Part shown: piece by piece, positions 1-8,413 of the stretch
Layout of the letters: each line of letters opens with the position of its first letter
Position numbering within the stretch: position 1 is the stretch's first letter
Source: Streptococcus pyogenes
Lineage (GTDB): Bacteria; Bacillota; Bacilli; Lactobacillales; Streptococcaceae
DNA length: 64,000 nt
Direction of reading: 5' to 3'
Assembly (NCBI RefSeq): GCF_002055535.1
Contig: NZ_LN831034.1
Span: forward strand, 744,001-808,000
Translations under genes and position numbers: made by a program
The notes under the pieces: model-generated
Told to the model about the DNA's origin: nothing
Seen by the model: the letters and a program-made list of their open reading frames with translations, nothing else
The model's database searches: none

Positions 1-1
1 T

Positions 2-430
2 CCTTCTATACTTGGAGGGGAATTTCCAGCTCATTTAGTACAGTCTGAGTTGGGAGATATTGTTGCGGCCATTGATACCTTGGATATGCAGCAACGCTTG
101 ATTGAGTCTACCTTTTGGTATGAAGAATCAGCTTTTAAGTTGATGAACAAAACTTTGGATATTGTCGATAATTGGATTAAAGGAGTGGATCATCTGATAG
201 ATTTATGCCAGTCCAAAGAAGTCTTTCAAATTATTATTGGAGATAAACGCATTCGAGTTTTTGGGGTCTTAAGTGATGTTTTTTCATCTTTAAAAGTGAG
301 TGCTTTGTCACTTAAGGAAGCTCCTATTCCGGATGTGCTCTATGAACATATCCAGAGGGTTAATCTTGAAGAAGAAGCTTTTATAAAATATTACCAAAGC
401 CCTAAGGTACCCACAGGTGAGTTTGAATAA
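2..430 (+). CDS. C-terminal part of an unrecognised protein (5' end outside window)
   Basis: The reading frame is open from base 2 through the TTG at 50 to the stop at 428-430, so the true start lies upstream of the window; the visible part is about 142 residues. The visible segment is soluble and mostly helical in composition, with acidic and hydrophobic stretches and no membrane segment or catalytic motif that I recognise. It ends about 90 bases before the pyrF promoter, so it is probably the last gene of a preceding unit. I cannot name its family. Confidence 0.6.
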   Translation, partial: PSILGGEFPAHLVQSELGDIVAAIDTLDMQQRLIESTFWYEESAFKLMNKTLDIVDNWIKGVDHLIDLCQSKEVFQIIIGDKRIRVFGVLSDVFSSLKVSALSLKEAPIPDVLYEHIQRVNLEEEAFIKYYQSPKVPTGEFE

Positions 431-517
431 ATGATTGGGTAAAAATGATAAAATGAGTTGACGTAAGTATACAAAAAAAGATATAGTAGGAAAGATGTGT
501 TCAAATAACAAAAAGTT

Positions 518-546
518 TTGACATCTTGTTTTAAAAAAGCTATAAT
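518..546 (+). promoter_or_regulatory. pyrFE promoter
   Basis: A consensus -35 TTGACA (518-523) and -10 TATAAT (541-546) are separated by exactly 17 bases. Transcription should start near 553, just before the PyrR-type leader. This is the best-matching sigma-70/SigA promoter seen in the window. Confidence 0.9.
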
Positions 547-561
547 AGTTTAAATTTAGAC

Positions 562-664
562 ACCTTTAAGTGAGTCCAGAGAGGCAAACAAGGTATACAA
601 GATAAAAAAAGGGAATTCCCTTTTAGTTTGCTGTAGCCTCGCTTCTTTGGTAGCGAGGCTTTTT
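562..664 (+). promoter_or_regulatory. PyrR-type transcription attenuator of pyrFE
   Basis: The leader has the three parts of Gram-positive pyr attenuators. The PyrR-binding loop motif AGTCCAGAGAGGC (573-585) sits in a hairpin closed by ACCTT (562-566) and AAGGT (590-594). An antiterminator can form between GCAAAC (584-589) and GTTTGC (626-631), stacked on the AAAGGG/CCCTTT palindrome near 608-623. The terminator is AGCCTCGCT (635-643) with AGCGAGGCT (652-660) and a T run. By analogy with Bacillus PyrR, UMP-bound PyrR would hold the first hairpin, block the antiterminator and stop transcription when pyrimidines are plentiful. pyrR itself is not in this window. Confidence 0.88.
635..664 (+). 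terminator. pyrFE attenuator terminator hairpin
   Basis: A nine-base perfect stem, AGCCTCGCT (635-643) with AGCGAGGCT (652-660), is followed by TTTTT. It lies between promoter and pyrF, so it is conditional rather than the end of an operon. Confidence 0.85.
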
Positions 665-706
665 GGTGCTTAATGAGATATTGACACATTATAGAAAGGA
701 TAAGTT

Positions 707-1399
707 ATGAAAGAAGAACGCCCAATTATTGCTTTAGACTTTTCATCATTTGAGGAGACTAAAGCATTTTTAGACTTATTTCCAGCAGAAGAAAAACTAT
801 ACGTGAAAATTGGTATGGAATTATATTATGCGCAAGGACCAGATATTGTTCGGTATATCAAATCGTTAGGGCATAATGTATTTTTGGATTTAAAATTACA
901 TGATATTCCAAATACTGTTCGTGCTGCTATGGCAGTTCTTAAAGAATTAGATATTGATATGGCAACTGTTCATGCAGCTGGTGGTGTAGAGATGCTAAAA
1001 GCAGCTCGAGAAGGACTAGGTCAAGGCCCTACCTTAATTGCGGTAACGCAGCTAACTTCAACCAGTGAAGACCAAATGCGTGGTGATCAAAATATTCAAA
1101 CGAGTCTTTTAGAGTCTGTTTTGCATTACAGCAAGGGGGCAGCTAAAGCTCAGCTAGATGGGGCGGTTTGTTCGGCACAAGAAGTAGAAGCTATCAAGGC
1201 GGTGACGCCTACGGGATTTACTTGCTTAACTCCTGGCATTCGTCCTAAAGGCAGTAATATTGGCGATCAAAAACGAGTGATGACTCCAAACCAAGCAAGA
1301 CGCATTGGAAGTGATTATATTGTGGTAGGGCGACCAATTACCCAGGCAAAAGACCCAGTGGCTGCTTACCAAGCCATAAAAGCTGAGTGGGCAGGCTAA
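707..1399 (+). CDS. pyrF: Orotidine 5'-phosphate decarboxylase
   Basis: PyrF converts OMP to UMP, the last step of de novo UMP synthesis, in the cytoplasm. The 230-residue length is normal for the bacterial type I family. Visible active-site residues are Asp11, Lys34 and the [10 protein letters not shown] block (Asp61, Lys63, Asp66). The C-terminal phosphate-binding segment IVVGRPIT is intact. The ATG follows an AAAGGA ribosome site. It is first in a two-gene unit with pyrE, 57 bases apart, behind a PyrR-type attenuator, so expression should fall when UMP is abundant. Assignment is secure from motifs and context. Confidence 0.96.
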   Translation: MKEERPIIALDFSSFEETKAFLDLFPAEEKLYVKIGMELYYAQGPDIVRYIKSLGHNVFLDLKLHDIPNTVRAAMAVLKELDIDMATVHAAGGVEMLKAAREGLGQGPTLIAVTQLTSTSEDQMRGDQNIQTSLLESVLHYSKGAAKAQLDGAVCSAQEVEAIKAVTPTGFTCLTPGIRPKGSNIGDQKRVMTPNQARRIGSDYIVVGRPITQAKDPVAAYQAIKAEWAG

Positions 1400-1456
1400 C
1401 AGATAAGATTAGGAAACCAACACTTGTCTGTTAAAGAAGAAAAAGGAGAATAAGAA

Positions 1457-2086
1457 ATGACACTAGCAAGCCAAATTGCAACTCAATTACTTGATATTAA
1501 AGCTGTTTATTTAAAGCCTGAAGACCCTTTTACGTGGGCATCTGGCATTAAATCACCTATTTACACTGATAATCGTGTCACCCTTTCTTATCCTAAGACT
1601 CGTGATTTAATTGAGAATGGGTTTGTGGAAACTATCAAGGCTCATTTCCCAGAAGTTGAGGTCATCGCTGGTACAGCTACAGCAGGTATTCCTCACGGTG
1701 CCATTATAGCAGATAAAATGACTCTTCCTTTTGCTTATATTCGCAGTAAGCCAAAAGATCATGGAGCAGGCAACCAGATTGAGGGGCGTGTGCTTAAAGG
1801 CCAAAAAATGGTTATCATTGAAGATTTGATTTCAACAGGTGGTTCGGTACTAGATGCAGCCGCAGCAGCCAGTCGTGAGGGAGCTGACGTTCTGGGAGTT
1901 GTTGCGATTTTCACTTATGAGTTACCAAAAGCTAGTCAGAATTTTAAAGAAGCTGGTATCAAGTTGATTACGCTTTCTAATTATACTGAGCTAATTGCAG
2001 TTGCAAAGTTGCAAGGCTATATTACTAATGATGGTTTACATTTACTTAAAAAATTTAAAGAAGACCAGGTAAACTGGCAACAATAA
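1457..2086 (+). CDS. pyrE: Orotate phosphoribosyltransferase
   Basis: PyrE joins orotate to PRPP to give OMP, the substrate of the PyrF enzyme encoded just upstream. The 209-residue protein has the type I phosphoribosyltransferase fold; the PRPP-binding motif is visible as [13 protein letters not shown] in the middle of the protein. The ATG is preceded by AAAAGGAG at good spacing. With only 57 bases from pyrF and no terminator between, the two share the attenuated transcript. The rest of the early pathway (pyrB, carAB, pyrD) is not here; pyrC is 4 kb downstream in its own unit. Confidence 0.95.
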   Translation: MTLASQIATQLLDIKAVYLKPEDPFTWASGIKSPIYTDNRVTLSYPKTRDLIENGFVETIKAHFPEVEVIAGTATAGIPHGAIIADKMTLPFAYIRSKPKDHGAGNQIEGRVLKGQKMVIIEDLISTGGSVLDAAAAASREGADVLGVVAIFTYELPKASQNFKEAGIKLITLSNYTELIAVAKLQGYITNDGLHLLKKFKEDQVNWQQ

Positions 2087-2282
2087 GGAACTATCAGCCA
2101 GGTTTATTTTTAATGAAAAAATCTCTTTAGCCCCAATTCAAAATGTTATGTTTTGATTGTTTTGTCTACATTCCTTACACATCACATTCTAATTTCTAAC
2201 CTTTTAATGGTGGTTTTCTTTTATTTGTGTTTTAATAAAAAAGAATGTTTTAGGATTCATATCTTAGAAAGGAAGAGTAGCT

Positions 2283-3737
2283 ATGACTTATCAAGATGCG
2301 ACGGCTATGGCTATTGCTGTTCAGACTGGTCAGACCACACCACTAGAATTAGTAACCCAGGCTATTTATAAGGCTAAAAAGTTGAACCCTACCTTAAATG
2401 CTATTACCTCAGAACGCTTTGAAGCAGCCCTAGAAGAAGCCAAACAAAGGGATTTTTCAGGTCTGCCTTTTGCTGGTGTGCCTCTTTTTTTAAAAGATTT
2501 GGGACAAGAATTAAAAGGTCACTCATCAACCTCAGGTTCCAGATTGTTTAAAGAGTATCAAGCGACTAAAACGGATTTATTTGTGAAAAGATTAGAAGCT
2601 TTAGGCTTTATTATTTTAGGGCGCTCCAACACGCCTGAATTTGGCTTTAAAAATATTAGCGATAGCAGTTTGCACGGACCAGTGAATTTACCAAGGGATA
2701 ATACACGAAATGCTGGTGGCTCATCTGGGGGAGCTGCTGCTCTAGTGTCATCAGGAATTAGTGCGCTAGCAACTGCTAGTGATGGTGGTGGTTCTATTCG
2801 AATTCCAGCCTCGTTTAATGGCTTAATTGGGCTCAAACCTAGCCGTGGGCGCATGCCTGTCGGACCTGGTTCTTATCGAAGCTGGCAAGGAGCCTCAGTT
2901 CATTTTGCCTTGACCAAATCCGTTAGAGATACTAGAAATCTACTCTACTATTTACAGATGGAACAAATGGAAAGCCCCTTCCCCCTAGCCACCTTAACAA
3001 AAGATAGTATTTATCAATCGCTACAACGTCCCTTGACAATTGCTTTTTATCAACGGTTAAGTGACGGTAGCCCAGTATCTTTAGATACTGCAAAAGCTTT
3101 AAGACAAGCAGTAACTTGGCTAAGAGAACAAGGGCATCAGCTAGTTGAATTGGAAGAGTTTCCTGTAAATATGACAGAAGTGATTCGTCATTATTATATT
3201 ATGAATAGTGTGGAAACGGCTGCTATGTTTGCTGATATTGAAGACACTTTTGGACGTCCGATGACCAAAGACGATATGGAAACCATGACCTGGGCTATTT
3301 ACCAATCAGGTAAAGACATCCCAGCTTGGCGTTACTCACAGGTCCTTCAAAAATGGGATACGTACAGTGCAACCATGGCTAGTTTTCATGAGACTTATGA
3401 CCTGTTGTTGACGTTCACAACCAACACACCAGCTCCTAAGCACGGAGAACTTGTCCCAGATTCGAAACTCATGGCTAACTTGGCTCAAGCTGAAATTTTC
3501 AGCAGTGAAGAGCAATTCAATTTGGTCGAAACCATGTTTGGTAAGAGTCTGGCTATTAATCCTTACACAGCTCTGCCTAATCTAACTGGCCAGCCAGCTA
3601 TTAGTTTACCTACTTATGAAACTAAGGAAGGTCTCTCAATGGGCATTCAACTAATTGCAGCCAAAGGTAGAGAGGACCTATTATTAGGAATTGCAGAACA
3701 GTTTGAGGCAGCAGGATTATTGAAGATTCCTCAATAA
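2283..3737 (+). CDS. Amidase-signature family amidohydrolase
   Basis: A 484-residue protein of the amidase signature family, which hydrolyses carboxamide bonds with a Ser-cisSer-Lys triad. The triad is visible: Lys71 in FLKDLG, Ser147 in GGSSGGAA, and the nucleophile Ser171 in DGGGSIRIPAS. The start follows GAAAGGAAGAG. There is no substrate clue; it lacks the neighbours gatC and gatB, so a tRNA amidotransferase GatA role is unlikely, and no signal peptide is visible, so it is probably cytoplasmic. It is separated from pyrE by 196 bases and followed by an amino-acid transporter, which may or may not be functionally connected. Confidence 0.88.
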   Translation: MTYQDATAMAIAVQTGQTTPLELVTQAIYKAKKLNPTLNAITSERFEAALEEAKQRDFSGLPFAGVPLFLKDLGQELKGHSSTSGSRLFKEYQATKTDLFVKRLEALGFIILGRSNTPEFGFKNISDSSLHGPVNLPRDNTRNAGGSSGGAAALVSSGISALATASDGGGSIRIPASFNGLIGLKPSRGRMPVGPGSYRSWQGASVHFALTKSVRDTRNLLYYLQMEQMESPFPLATLTKDSIYQSLQRPLTIAFYQRLSDGSPVSLDTAKALRQAVTWLREQGHQLVELEEFPVNMTEVIRHYYIMNSVETAAMFADIEDTFGRPMTKDDMETMTWAIYQSGKDIPAWRYSQVLQKWDTYSATMASFHETYDLLLTFTTNTPAPKHGELVPDSKLMANLAQAEIFSSEEQFNLVETMFGKSLAINPYTALPNLTGQPAISLPTYETKEGLSMGIQLIAAKGREDLLLGIAEQFEAAGLLKIPQ

Positions 3738-3822
3738 TAATCTTATAAAACAGTTTAACTATTATAGATTAACTTTTTAAAGAGATTGAGTGCTCACTGA
3801 TAACACAACTTAATCAAAATGT

Positions 3823-3828
3823 TATACT
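3823..3828 (+). promoter_or_regulatory. Extended -10 promoter of the amino-acid binding protein gene
   Basis: TATACT (3823-3828) is preceded by TG one base upstream, the extended -10 form; the -35 region (ATAACA at 3800-3805, 17-base spacer) is weak. The predicted start of transcription, near 3835, supports translation from the ATG at 3855. Confidence 0.55.
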
Positions 3829-3854
3829 ATTCTTATCTTAATAAAGGAGTTACT

Positions 3855-4718
3855 ATGAAGAAATCAGTTACATTACTGTCTATCGGACTTGCCAGCCTTT
3901 TATTGGCAGCATGTGCGCCACATCAATCTCAAAAATCAAGTTGGGACACTATCAAAGAAAAAGGGGTGTTAAAAGTAGCTACCCCAGGAACCTATCAGCC
4001 AACTTCTTTTTACAACGATAATAATGAGTTAGTAGGTTACGAAGTAGATATGGTCAAAGAAATCGGTAAACGACTTAACATTAAAGTCAAGTTTGTTGAA
4101 ACAGGATTTGACCAAGCCTTTACCTCAGTTGATAGTGGTCGAGTGGATATTTCTTTGAACAACTTTGACATTACCCCAAAACGTCAGAAAAAATACAATA
4201 TCTCTACGCCTTATAAATACGGGGTAGGAGGCATGATTGTCCGTGCTGATGGCAGCTCAAACATGGCTAAAAAAGATCTTAGCGACTGGAAAGGAAAAAA
4301 AGCAGCCGGCGCTTCTGGAACAGAATACATGAAAGTAGCGCAAAAACAGGGAGCTGAACTGGTGACCTACGATAATGTTACAGGAGATGTTTATCTAAAC
4401 GATGTGGCTAACGGTCGAACAGATTTCATCCCAAATGATTACCCAGCTCAAAAATTATTTGTGGATTACATGTTATCTCAAAATCCAAATCTAAATGTCA
4501 AAATGAGCGATGTTCAGTACAACCCAACCGAACAAGGAATTGTTATGAACAAAAAAGACGATAGCCTCAAGAAAAAAATAGATGCTGTTATTAAAGACAT
4601 GATAAAAGATGGTAGCTTGAAGAAAATCTCTGAAACCTACTATGCTGGTCAAGATCTGACAAAACCTTTTGGCAAAGACAAAAAAATTCCCGTCATTGAT
4701 ACGAAAGACGTTAACTAA
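3855..4718 (+). CDS. Amino-acid ABC transporter substrate-binding lipoprotein (family 3)
   Basis: A 287-residue extracellular solute-binding lipoprotein. The start at ATG 3855 is chosen because it follows AAAGGAG at proper spacing and gives a clean lipoprotein signal: MKK, a hydrophobic core, and the lipobox LLAAC with Cys20 as the lipidated residue. A longer reading frame begins 12 codons earlier but would overlap the -10 element. The body has the SBP_bac_3 layout (GVLKVATPGTYQP, then a GYEVDMVKEI segment and a VDISLNNFDIT segment) typical of polar amino-acid or cystine binders. The exact ligand cannot be read. It is co-transcribed with the permease 28 bases downstream. Confidence 0.9.
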   Translation: MKKSVTLLSIGLASLLLAACAPHQSQKSSWDTIKEKGVLKVATPGTYQPTSFYNDNNELVGYEVDMVKEIGKRLNIKVKFVETGFDQAFTSVDSGRVDISLNNFDITPKRQKKYNISTPYKYGVGGMIVRADGSSNMAKKDLSDWKGKKAAGASGTEYMKVAQKQGAELVTYDNVTGDVYLNDVANGRTDFIPNDYPAQKLFVDYMLSQNPNLNVKMSDVQYNPTEQGIVMNKKDDSLKKKIDAVIKDMIKDGSLKKISETYYAGQDLTKPFGKDKKIPVIDTKDVN

Positions 4719-4746
4719 TACTTGATGTTAAAGGAGTCCTAACCAC

Positions 4747-5397
4747 ATGATTAATATCCCATTAATGAAAGATAGTTTAGGATTTGTGTTATCGGGATTA
4801 CCTTATACCCTTGGTATTTCGTTGCTCAGTTTTTTTACGGGTCTGTTTTTAGGTTTAGGCCTAGCCCTTCTGGGAAGGTCACGTCAGCCGTTGATTCATT
4901 ATCTTGTTAGAGCGTACATCTCTATTATGCGAGGTGTGCCGATGATCGTGGTGCTCTTTGTTCTTTATTTCGGGTTGCCTTATTATGGTTTAGAATTGCC
5001 AGCTTTACTTTGCGCTTATCTTGGTTTTTCTATGGTTAGCGCTGCCTATATTTCTGAAGTTTTTCGCTCTTCTATAGAAGCTATTGACAAGGGACAATGG
5101 GAAGCAGCTAAGGCTTTAGGGTTGCCATATGCTCTTATGGTTAAGAAAATTATTCTTCCTCAAGCCTTTCGAATTGCAGTTCCTCCTTTAGGAAATGTCA
5201 TTATTGATATGGTTAAAAGTTCGTCGCTAGCTGCCATGATTACCGTACCAGATATTTTTCAAAATGCCAAAATTATTGGCGGTAGAGAGTGGGATTACAT
5301 GTCCATGTATATTTTAGTAGCCTTTATCTATTGGCTTATTGCTTTTTTGTTAGAACGTTACCAAGAATTCTTAGAAAATAAGCTAGCACTTGTTTAA
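4747..5397 (+). CDS. Amino-acid ABC transporter permease (HisM/GlnP type)
   Basis: A 216-residue polytopic membrane protein of the polar amino-acid permease family. Hydrophobic segments span the length, and the EAA loop that docks on the ATPase is visible as EAAKALGLPYALMVKKIILP. The ribosome site is AAGGAG. It follows the binding-protein gene directly and is followed by a terminator, so this two-gene unit has no ATP-binding subunit of its own. It must borrow an ATPase encoded elsewhere if it is functional. Confidence 0.9.
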   Translation: MINIPLMKDSLGFVLSGLPYTLGISLLSFFTGLFLGLGLALLGRSRQPLIHYLVRAYISIMRGVPMIVVLFVLYFGLPYYGLELPALLCAYLGFSMVSAAYISEVFRSSIEAIDKGQWEAAKALGLPYALMVKKIILPQAFRIAVPPLGNVIIDMVKSSSLAAMITVPDIFQNAKIIGGREWDYMSMYILVAFIYWLIAFLLERYQEFLENKLALV

Positions 5398-5420
5398 TAT
5401 CCTGTAAAAAACGAATATTA

Positions 5421-5452
5421 ACCCTGGAAATATCATATTTTCAGGGTCTTTC
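5421..5452 (+). terminator. Terminator after the amino-acid permease gene
   Basis: ACCCTGGAAA (5421-5430) pairs with TTTTCAGGGT (5438-5447) around a short loop and is followed by CTTTCT. It closes the binding-protein and permease unit without an ATPase gene. Confidence 0.75.
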
Positions 5453-5529
5453 TATTTAAAATGTGGTAAACTAGATAGAAAAGGACATCGTATTTAACTT
5501 AGAAACTGACGTGATTAGAAAGGAATCTT

Positions 5530-6183
5530 ATGGCTCATTCAATTTGGCATGAGAAAATCAAATCATTTTTGCCGGAGCATTACTACGGTCGCATCAATCA
5601 CTTTTTAGATGAAGCCTATGCTTCCGGTCTTGTCTATCCTCCACGAGAAAATGTCTTTAAAGCCTTACAAGTCACTCCTTTGGAAGAAACCAAAGTGTTG
5701 ATTTTAGGACAAGACCCTTATCATGGCCCCAAACAGGCCCAGGGCTTATCATTTTCAGTTCCAGAAGAGATTTCTGCTCCGCCATCCCTTATTAATATTT
5801 TAAAAGAATTAGCAGATGACATTGGTCCTCGTGACCATCATGATTTAAGCACTTGGGCTAGTCAAGGGGTTCTGCTTTTGAATGCTTGCTTAACAGTGCC
5901 AGCAGGCCAGGCTAATGGGCATGCAGGCTTAATATGGGAGCCATTTACAGATGCTGTTATTAAAGTGCTGAATGAGAAAGACAGCCCTGTAGTTTTCATT
6001 TTGTGGGGAGCTTATGCAAGGAAGAAAAAAGCCTTCATTACTAATCCAAAGCACCACATCATCGAGAGCCCTCATCCAAGCCCTTTGTCATCTTATCGTG
6101 GCTTTTTTGGCAGCAAACCCTTTTCAAGAACCAATGCTATTTTAGAAAAAGAGGGCATGACTGGCGTAGATTGGCTAAAATAA
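5530..6183 (+). CDS. ung: Uracil-DNA glycosylase (family 1)
   Basis: Ung removes uracil from DNA to start base excision repair. The 217-residue length is normal. The water-activating motif GQDPYHGP holds Asp62, and the leucine-loop motif [10 protein letters not shown] holds His182. The ATG follows GAAAGGA. A possible extended -10 (TGGTAAACT at 5464-5472) lies upstream. The gene stands between a terminator and a 131-base gap before pyrC; the ung-pyrC adjacency may give one transcript, because no terminator is evident between them. Confidence 0.96.
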   Translation: MAHSIWHEKIKSFLPEHYYGRINHFLDEAYASGLVYPPRENVFKALQVTPLEETKVLILGQDPYHGPKQAQGLSFSVPEEISAPPSLINILKELADDIGPRDHHDLSTWASQGVLLLNACLTVPAGQANGHAGLIWEPFTDAVIKVLNEKDSPVVFILWGAYARKKKAFITNPKHHIIESPHPSPLSSYRGFFGSKPFSRTNAILEKEGMTGVDWLK

Positions 6184-6314
6184 GCCAGCCATTTCAACTA
6201 AATAGCTTAATCTAGACATTTTGATACCTTTAATAAGTGAAATGAGTGCAGTAGATTTTTCCTATTAAAGAACGTAAGGTCTTATGGTTAAAACAGATAA
6301 ATAAAGGAGAAAAC

Positions 6315-7583
6315 ATGATACTCATCAAAAATGGACGCGTTATGGACCCGAAATCGCAGAGAGATCAAGTGGCAGATGTCTTGATTGATGGTAAACAGAT
6401 TGTAAAGATAGCTTCAGCTATTGAATGCCAAGAAGCTCAAGTGATTGATGCTAGTGGTCTTATTGTTGCCCCGGGTTTGGTCGATATTCATGTGCATTTT
6501 AGAGAACCCGGTCAAACGCACAAAGAAGATATTCACACGGGAGCCTTGGCAGCAGCAGCAGGTGGTGTGACTACGGTTGTCATGATGGCTAATACCAATC
6601 CTGTCATTTCAGATGTCGAAACTTTACAGGAAGTGCTAGCTAGCGCAGCTAAAGAAAAGATTCATATTTACACCAATGCCAGTGTCACCCAAGCCTTTAA
6701 TGGAAAAGACGTGACTGATTTTAAAGCTTTGTTGGAAGCAGGAGCAGTAAGCTTTTCAGATGATGGTATTCCCTTAGAAAGTTCTAAAGTTTTAAAAGAA
6801 GCCTTTGATTTGGCTAATGCCAACCAAACTTTCATTTCTTTGCATGAGGAAGATCCTCAGTTAAATGGGGTTCTTGGTTTTAATGAAGGTATTGCTGAGG
6901 AGCATTTTCATTTTTGTGGGGCAACTGGTGTAGCAGAATATAGTATGATTGCAAGAGATGTCATGATTGCTTATGACAGGCAAGCTCATGTTCATATCCA
7001 ACATTTATCTAAAGCAGAATCGGTTCAAGTAGTGGCTTTTGCTCAGCAGTTGGGTGCTAAGGTAACTGCTGAAGTGTCCCCACAACATTTTTCAACAACT
7101 GAAGATCTCTTATTGATCGCAGGTACCAGCGCCAAGATGAATCCTCCCCTTCGTACACAAAGAGATCGCTTAGCTGTCATAGAAGGCTTGAAATCGGGTG
7201 TTATCACAGTCATTGCCACTGATCATGCTCCTCATCACAAGGATGAAAAAGCTGTGGATGATATGACTAAAGCCCCATCTGGTATGACAGGACTTGAAAC
7301 TTCTTTGTCATTAGGTTTGACGCATTTGGTTGAACCAGGTCATCTTACACTTATGTCACTATTAGAAAAAATGACGCTTAATCCAGCTTTGCTTTATGGT
7401 TTTGATGCGGGTTATTTGGCAGAAAATGGTCCAGCAGATTTGGTTATTTTTGCAGACAAGCAAGAACGTCTGATCACTGAGAATTTTGCTTCTAAAGCTA
7501 GTAATTCCCCATTTATTGGTAACAAACTCAAAGGTGTCGTGAAATACACTATTGCAGACGGAGAGGTTGTTTACCCTAATTAA
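6315..7583 (+). CDS. pyrC: Dihydroorotase
   Basis: PyrC cyclises carbamoyl aspartate to dihydroorotate in pyrimidine synthesis. The 422-residue length and sequence fit the class I (Bacillus-type) zinc enzymes. Metal ligands are visible in [10 protein letters not shown] (His59, His61) and in the late motif TDHAPH. The start follows AAAGGAG. Unlike pyrFE, its 131-base leader shows no PyrR loop motif, so this copy is apparently not attenuated at its own 5' end. It is the last plus-strand gene before the convergent plsY. Confidence 0.95.
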   Translation: MILIKNGRVMDPKSQRDQVADVLIDGKQIVKIASAIECQEAQVIDASGLIVAPGLVDIHVHFREPGQTHKEDIHTGALAAAAGGVTTVVMMANTNPVISDVETLQEVLASAAKEKIHIYTNASVTQAFNGKDVTDFKALLEAGAVSFSDDGIPLESSKVLKEAFDLANANQTFISLHEEDPQLNGVLGFNEGIAEEHFHFCGATGVAEYSMIARDVMIAYDRQAHVHIQHLSKAESVQVVAFAQQLGAKVTAEVSPQHFSTTEDLLLIAGTSAKMNPPLRTQRDRLAVIEGLKSGVITVIATDHAPHHKDEKAVDDMTKAPSGMTGLETSLSLGLTHLVEPGHLTLMSLLEKMTLNPALLYGFDAGYLAENGPADLVIFADKQERLITENFASKASNSPFIGNKLKGVVKYTIADGEVVYPN

Positions 7584-7600
7584 CAAATGAGTTAAAACAA

Positions 7601-7635
7601 AAAAGCTTGACTTTCAGAGAAAGTCAGGCTTTTAG
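7601..7635. terminator. Bidirectional terminator between pyrC and plsY
   Basis: A stem formed by AAAAGCTTGACTTTC and GAAAGTCAGGCTTTT (one wobble pair) has A and T flanks on both sides. It can serve both convergent genes. Confidence 0.85.
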
Positions 7636-7640
7636 TAAAT

Positions 7641-8282
7641 TTATTTTTTAGGCACTTGTTTGCTTAAATTTAGCCCCCAAGGTATTAGATTTTCAGTATG
7701 ATGTTTGATACGACTAATGTTATCTTTGTGTCTTATAATAATAATGAACGCAAGTAATATCACAATAAAAGTTAAAAAGTAGTCATAATTTGGTAAAAGA
7801 AAATGAATGGCAGGAAATGTTAAAACAGATAACACACCAACGATAGCTGAAACCACACTAGCTAAAGATATCATACTAAATAAATAGAGAACTAAAACAA
7901 AGATAGATGCTAAAAAAAAGAGATATAACGGAGCAAAGCCTAGCAATACACCAGCACTTGTTGCTACGGCCTTACCACCTTTAAAGTTGGCAAAAATAGG
8001 AAAAGTATGCCCTAAAACTGCGAAAAAGCCGATAGCAATGGATGAAATTGAAGTCATACCAAAAATAATTGGTAACAATATTGAAAGTGTCCCTTTAAAC
8101 ATATCAATAGCTAAGGTAGCTGTTCCTGCCTTGACACCTAAAATCCGAAAAGTATTTGTGGTTCCAGTATTTCCTGATCCATGCTCTCGTAAGTTGATGT
8201 GGTAAAAGTACTGTCCAATCCATAGTCCAGTTGGAATAGAACCAAGTAAATAGGCAATGGTAATAAAAAGTAGTAATTTCAT
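7641..8282 (-). CDS. plsY: Acyl-phosphate:glycerol-3-phosphate acyltransferase
   Basis: PlsY transfers the acyl group from acyl-phosphate to glycerol 3-phosphate, the first step of phospholipid synthesis in Gram-positive bacteria. It is a polytopic membrane protein. The ATG at 8282 gives [19 protein letters not shown] and 213 residues, the usual length; the frame is open 27 codons further but that extension crosses the promoter. The three active loops are visible: [21 protein letters not shown] and [10 protein letters not shown]. An extended -10 lies only 7 bases from this ATG, so the message may be leaderless. It is divergent from parE. Confidence 0.95.
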   Translation of the reverse strand: MKLLLFITIAYLLGSIPTGLWIGQYFYHINLREHGSGNTGTTNTFRILGVKAGTATLAIDMFKGTLSILLPIIFGMTSISSIAIGFFAVLGHTFPIFANFKGGKAVATSAGVLLGFAPLYLFFLASIFVLVLYLFSMISLASVVSAIVGVLSVLTFPAIHFLLPNYDYFLTFIVILLAFIIIIRHKDNISRIKHHTENLIPWGLNLSKQVPKK

Positions 8283-8289
8283 AATCCTT

Positions 8290-8298
8290 ATTATAACA
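8290..8298 (-). promoter_or_regulatory. Extended -10 promoter of plsY
   Basis: On the minus strand TG-T-TATAAT ends 7 bases before the plsY ATG (8282), placing the likely transcription start at or next to the start codon. AAGGA lies between, but only two bases from the ATG. Confidence 0.55.
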
Positions 8299-8357
8299 TA
8301 TTCATAGATTGGAGAACTAGATCTGGAAAAGAATTCGGAAAAAATTAGCAAATTATT

Positions 8358-8386
8358 TTGCAAAATTGGTAAAAAACTTGTAAGAT
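8358..8386 (+). promoter_or_regulatory. parE promoter
   Basis: TTGCAA (8358-8363) and TAAGAT (8381-8386) are separated by 17 bases, giving a start near 8393 and a leader of about 20 bases to parE. Confidence 0.6.
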
Positions 8387-8413
8387 AAAAAAGATGAAAC
8401 TGTCTGGAGGTCG

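Noticed and set aside
2153..2371. 72-codon frame spanning the pyrE-amidase gap
   Set aside because: It overlaps the well-supported amidase start, has no good ribosome site and its composition is hydrophobic by chance of AT-rich DNA.
2558..2854. 98-codon frame antisense to the amidase gene
   Set aside because: It is the complement of the Gly/Ser-rich amidase signature and has no start signals.
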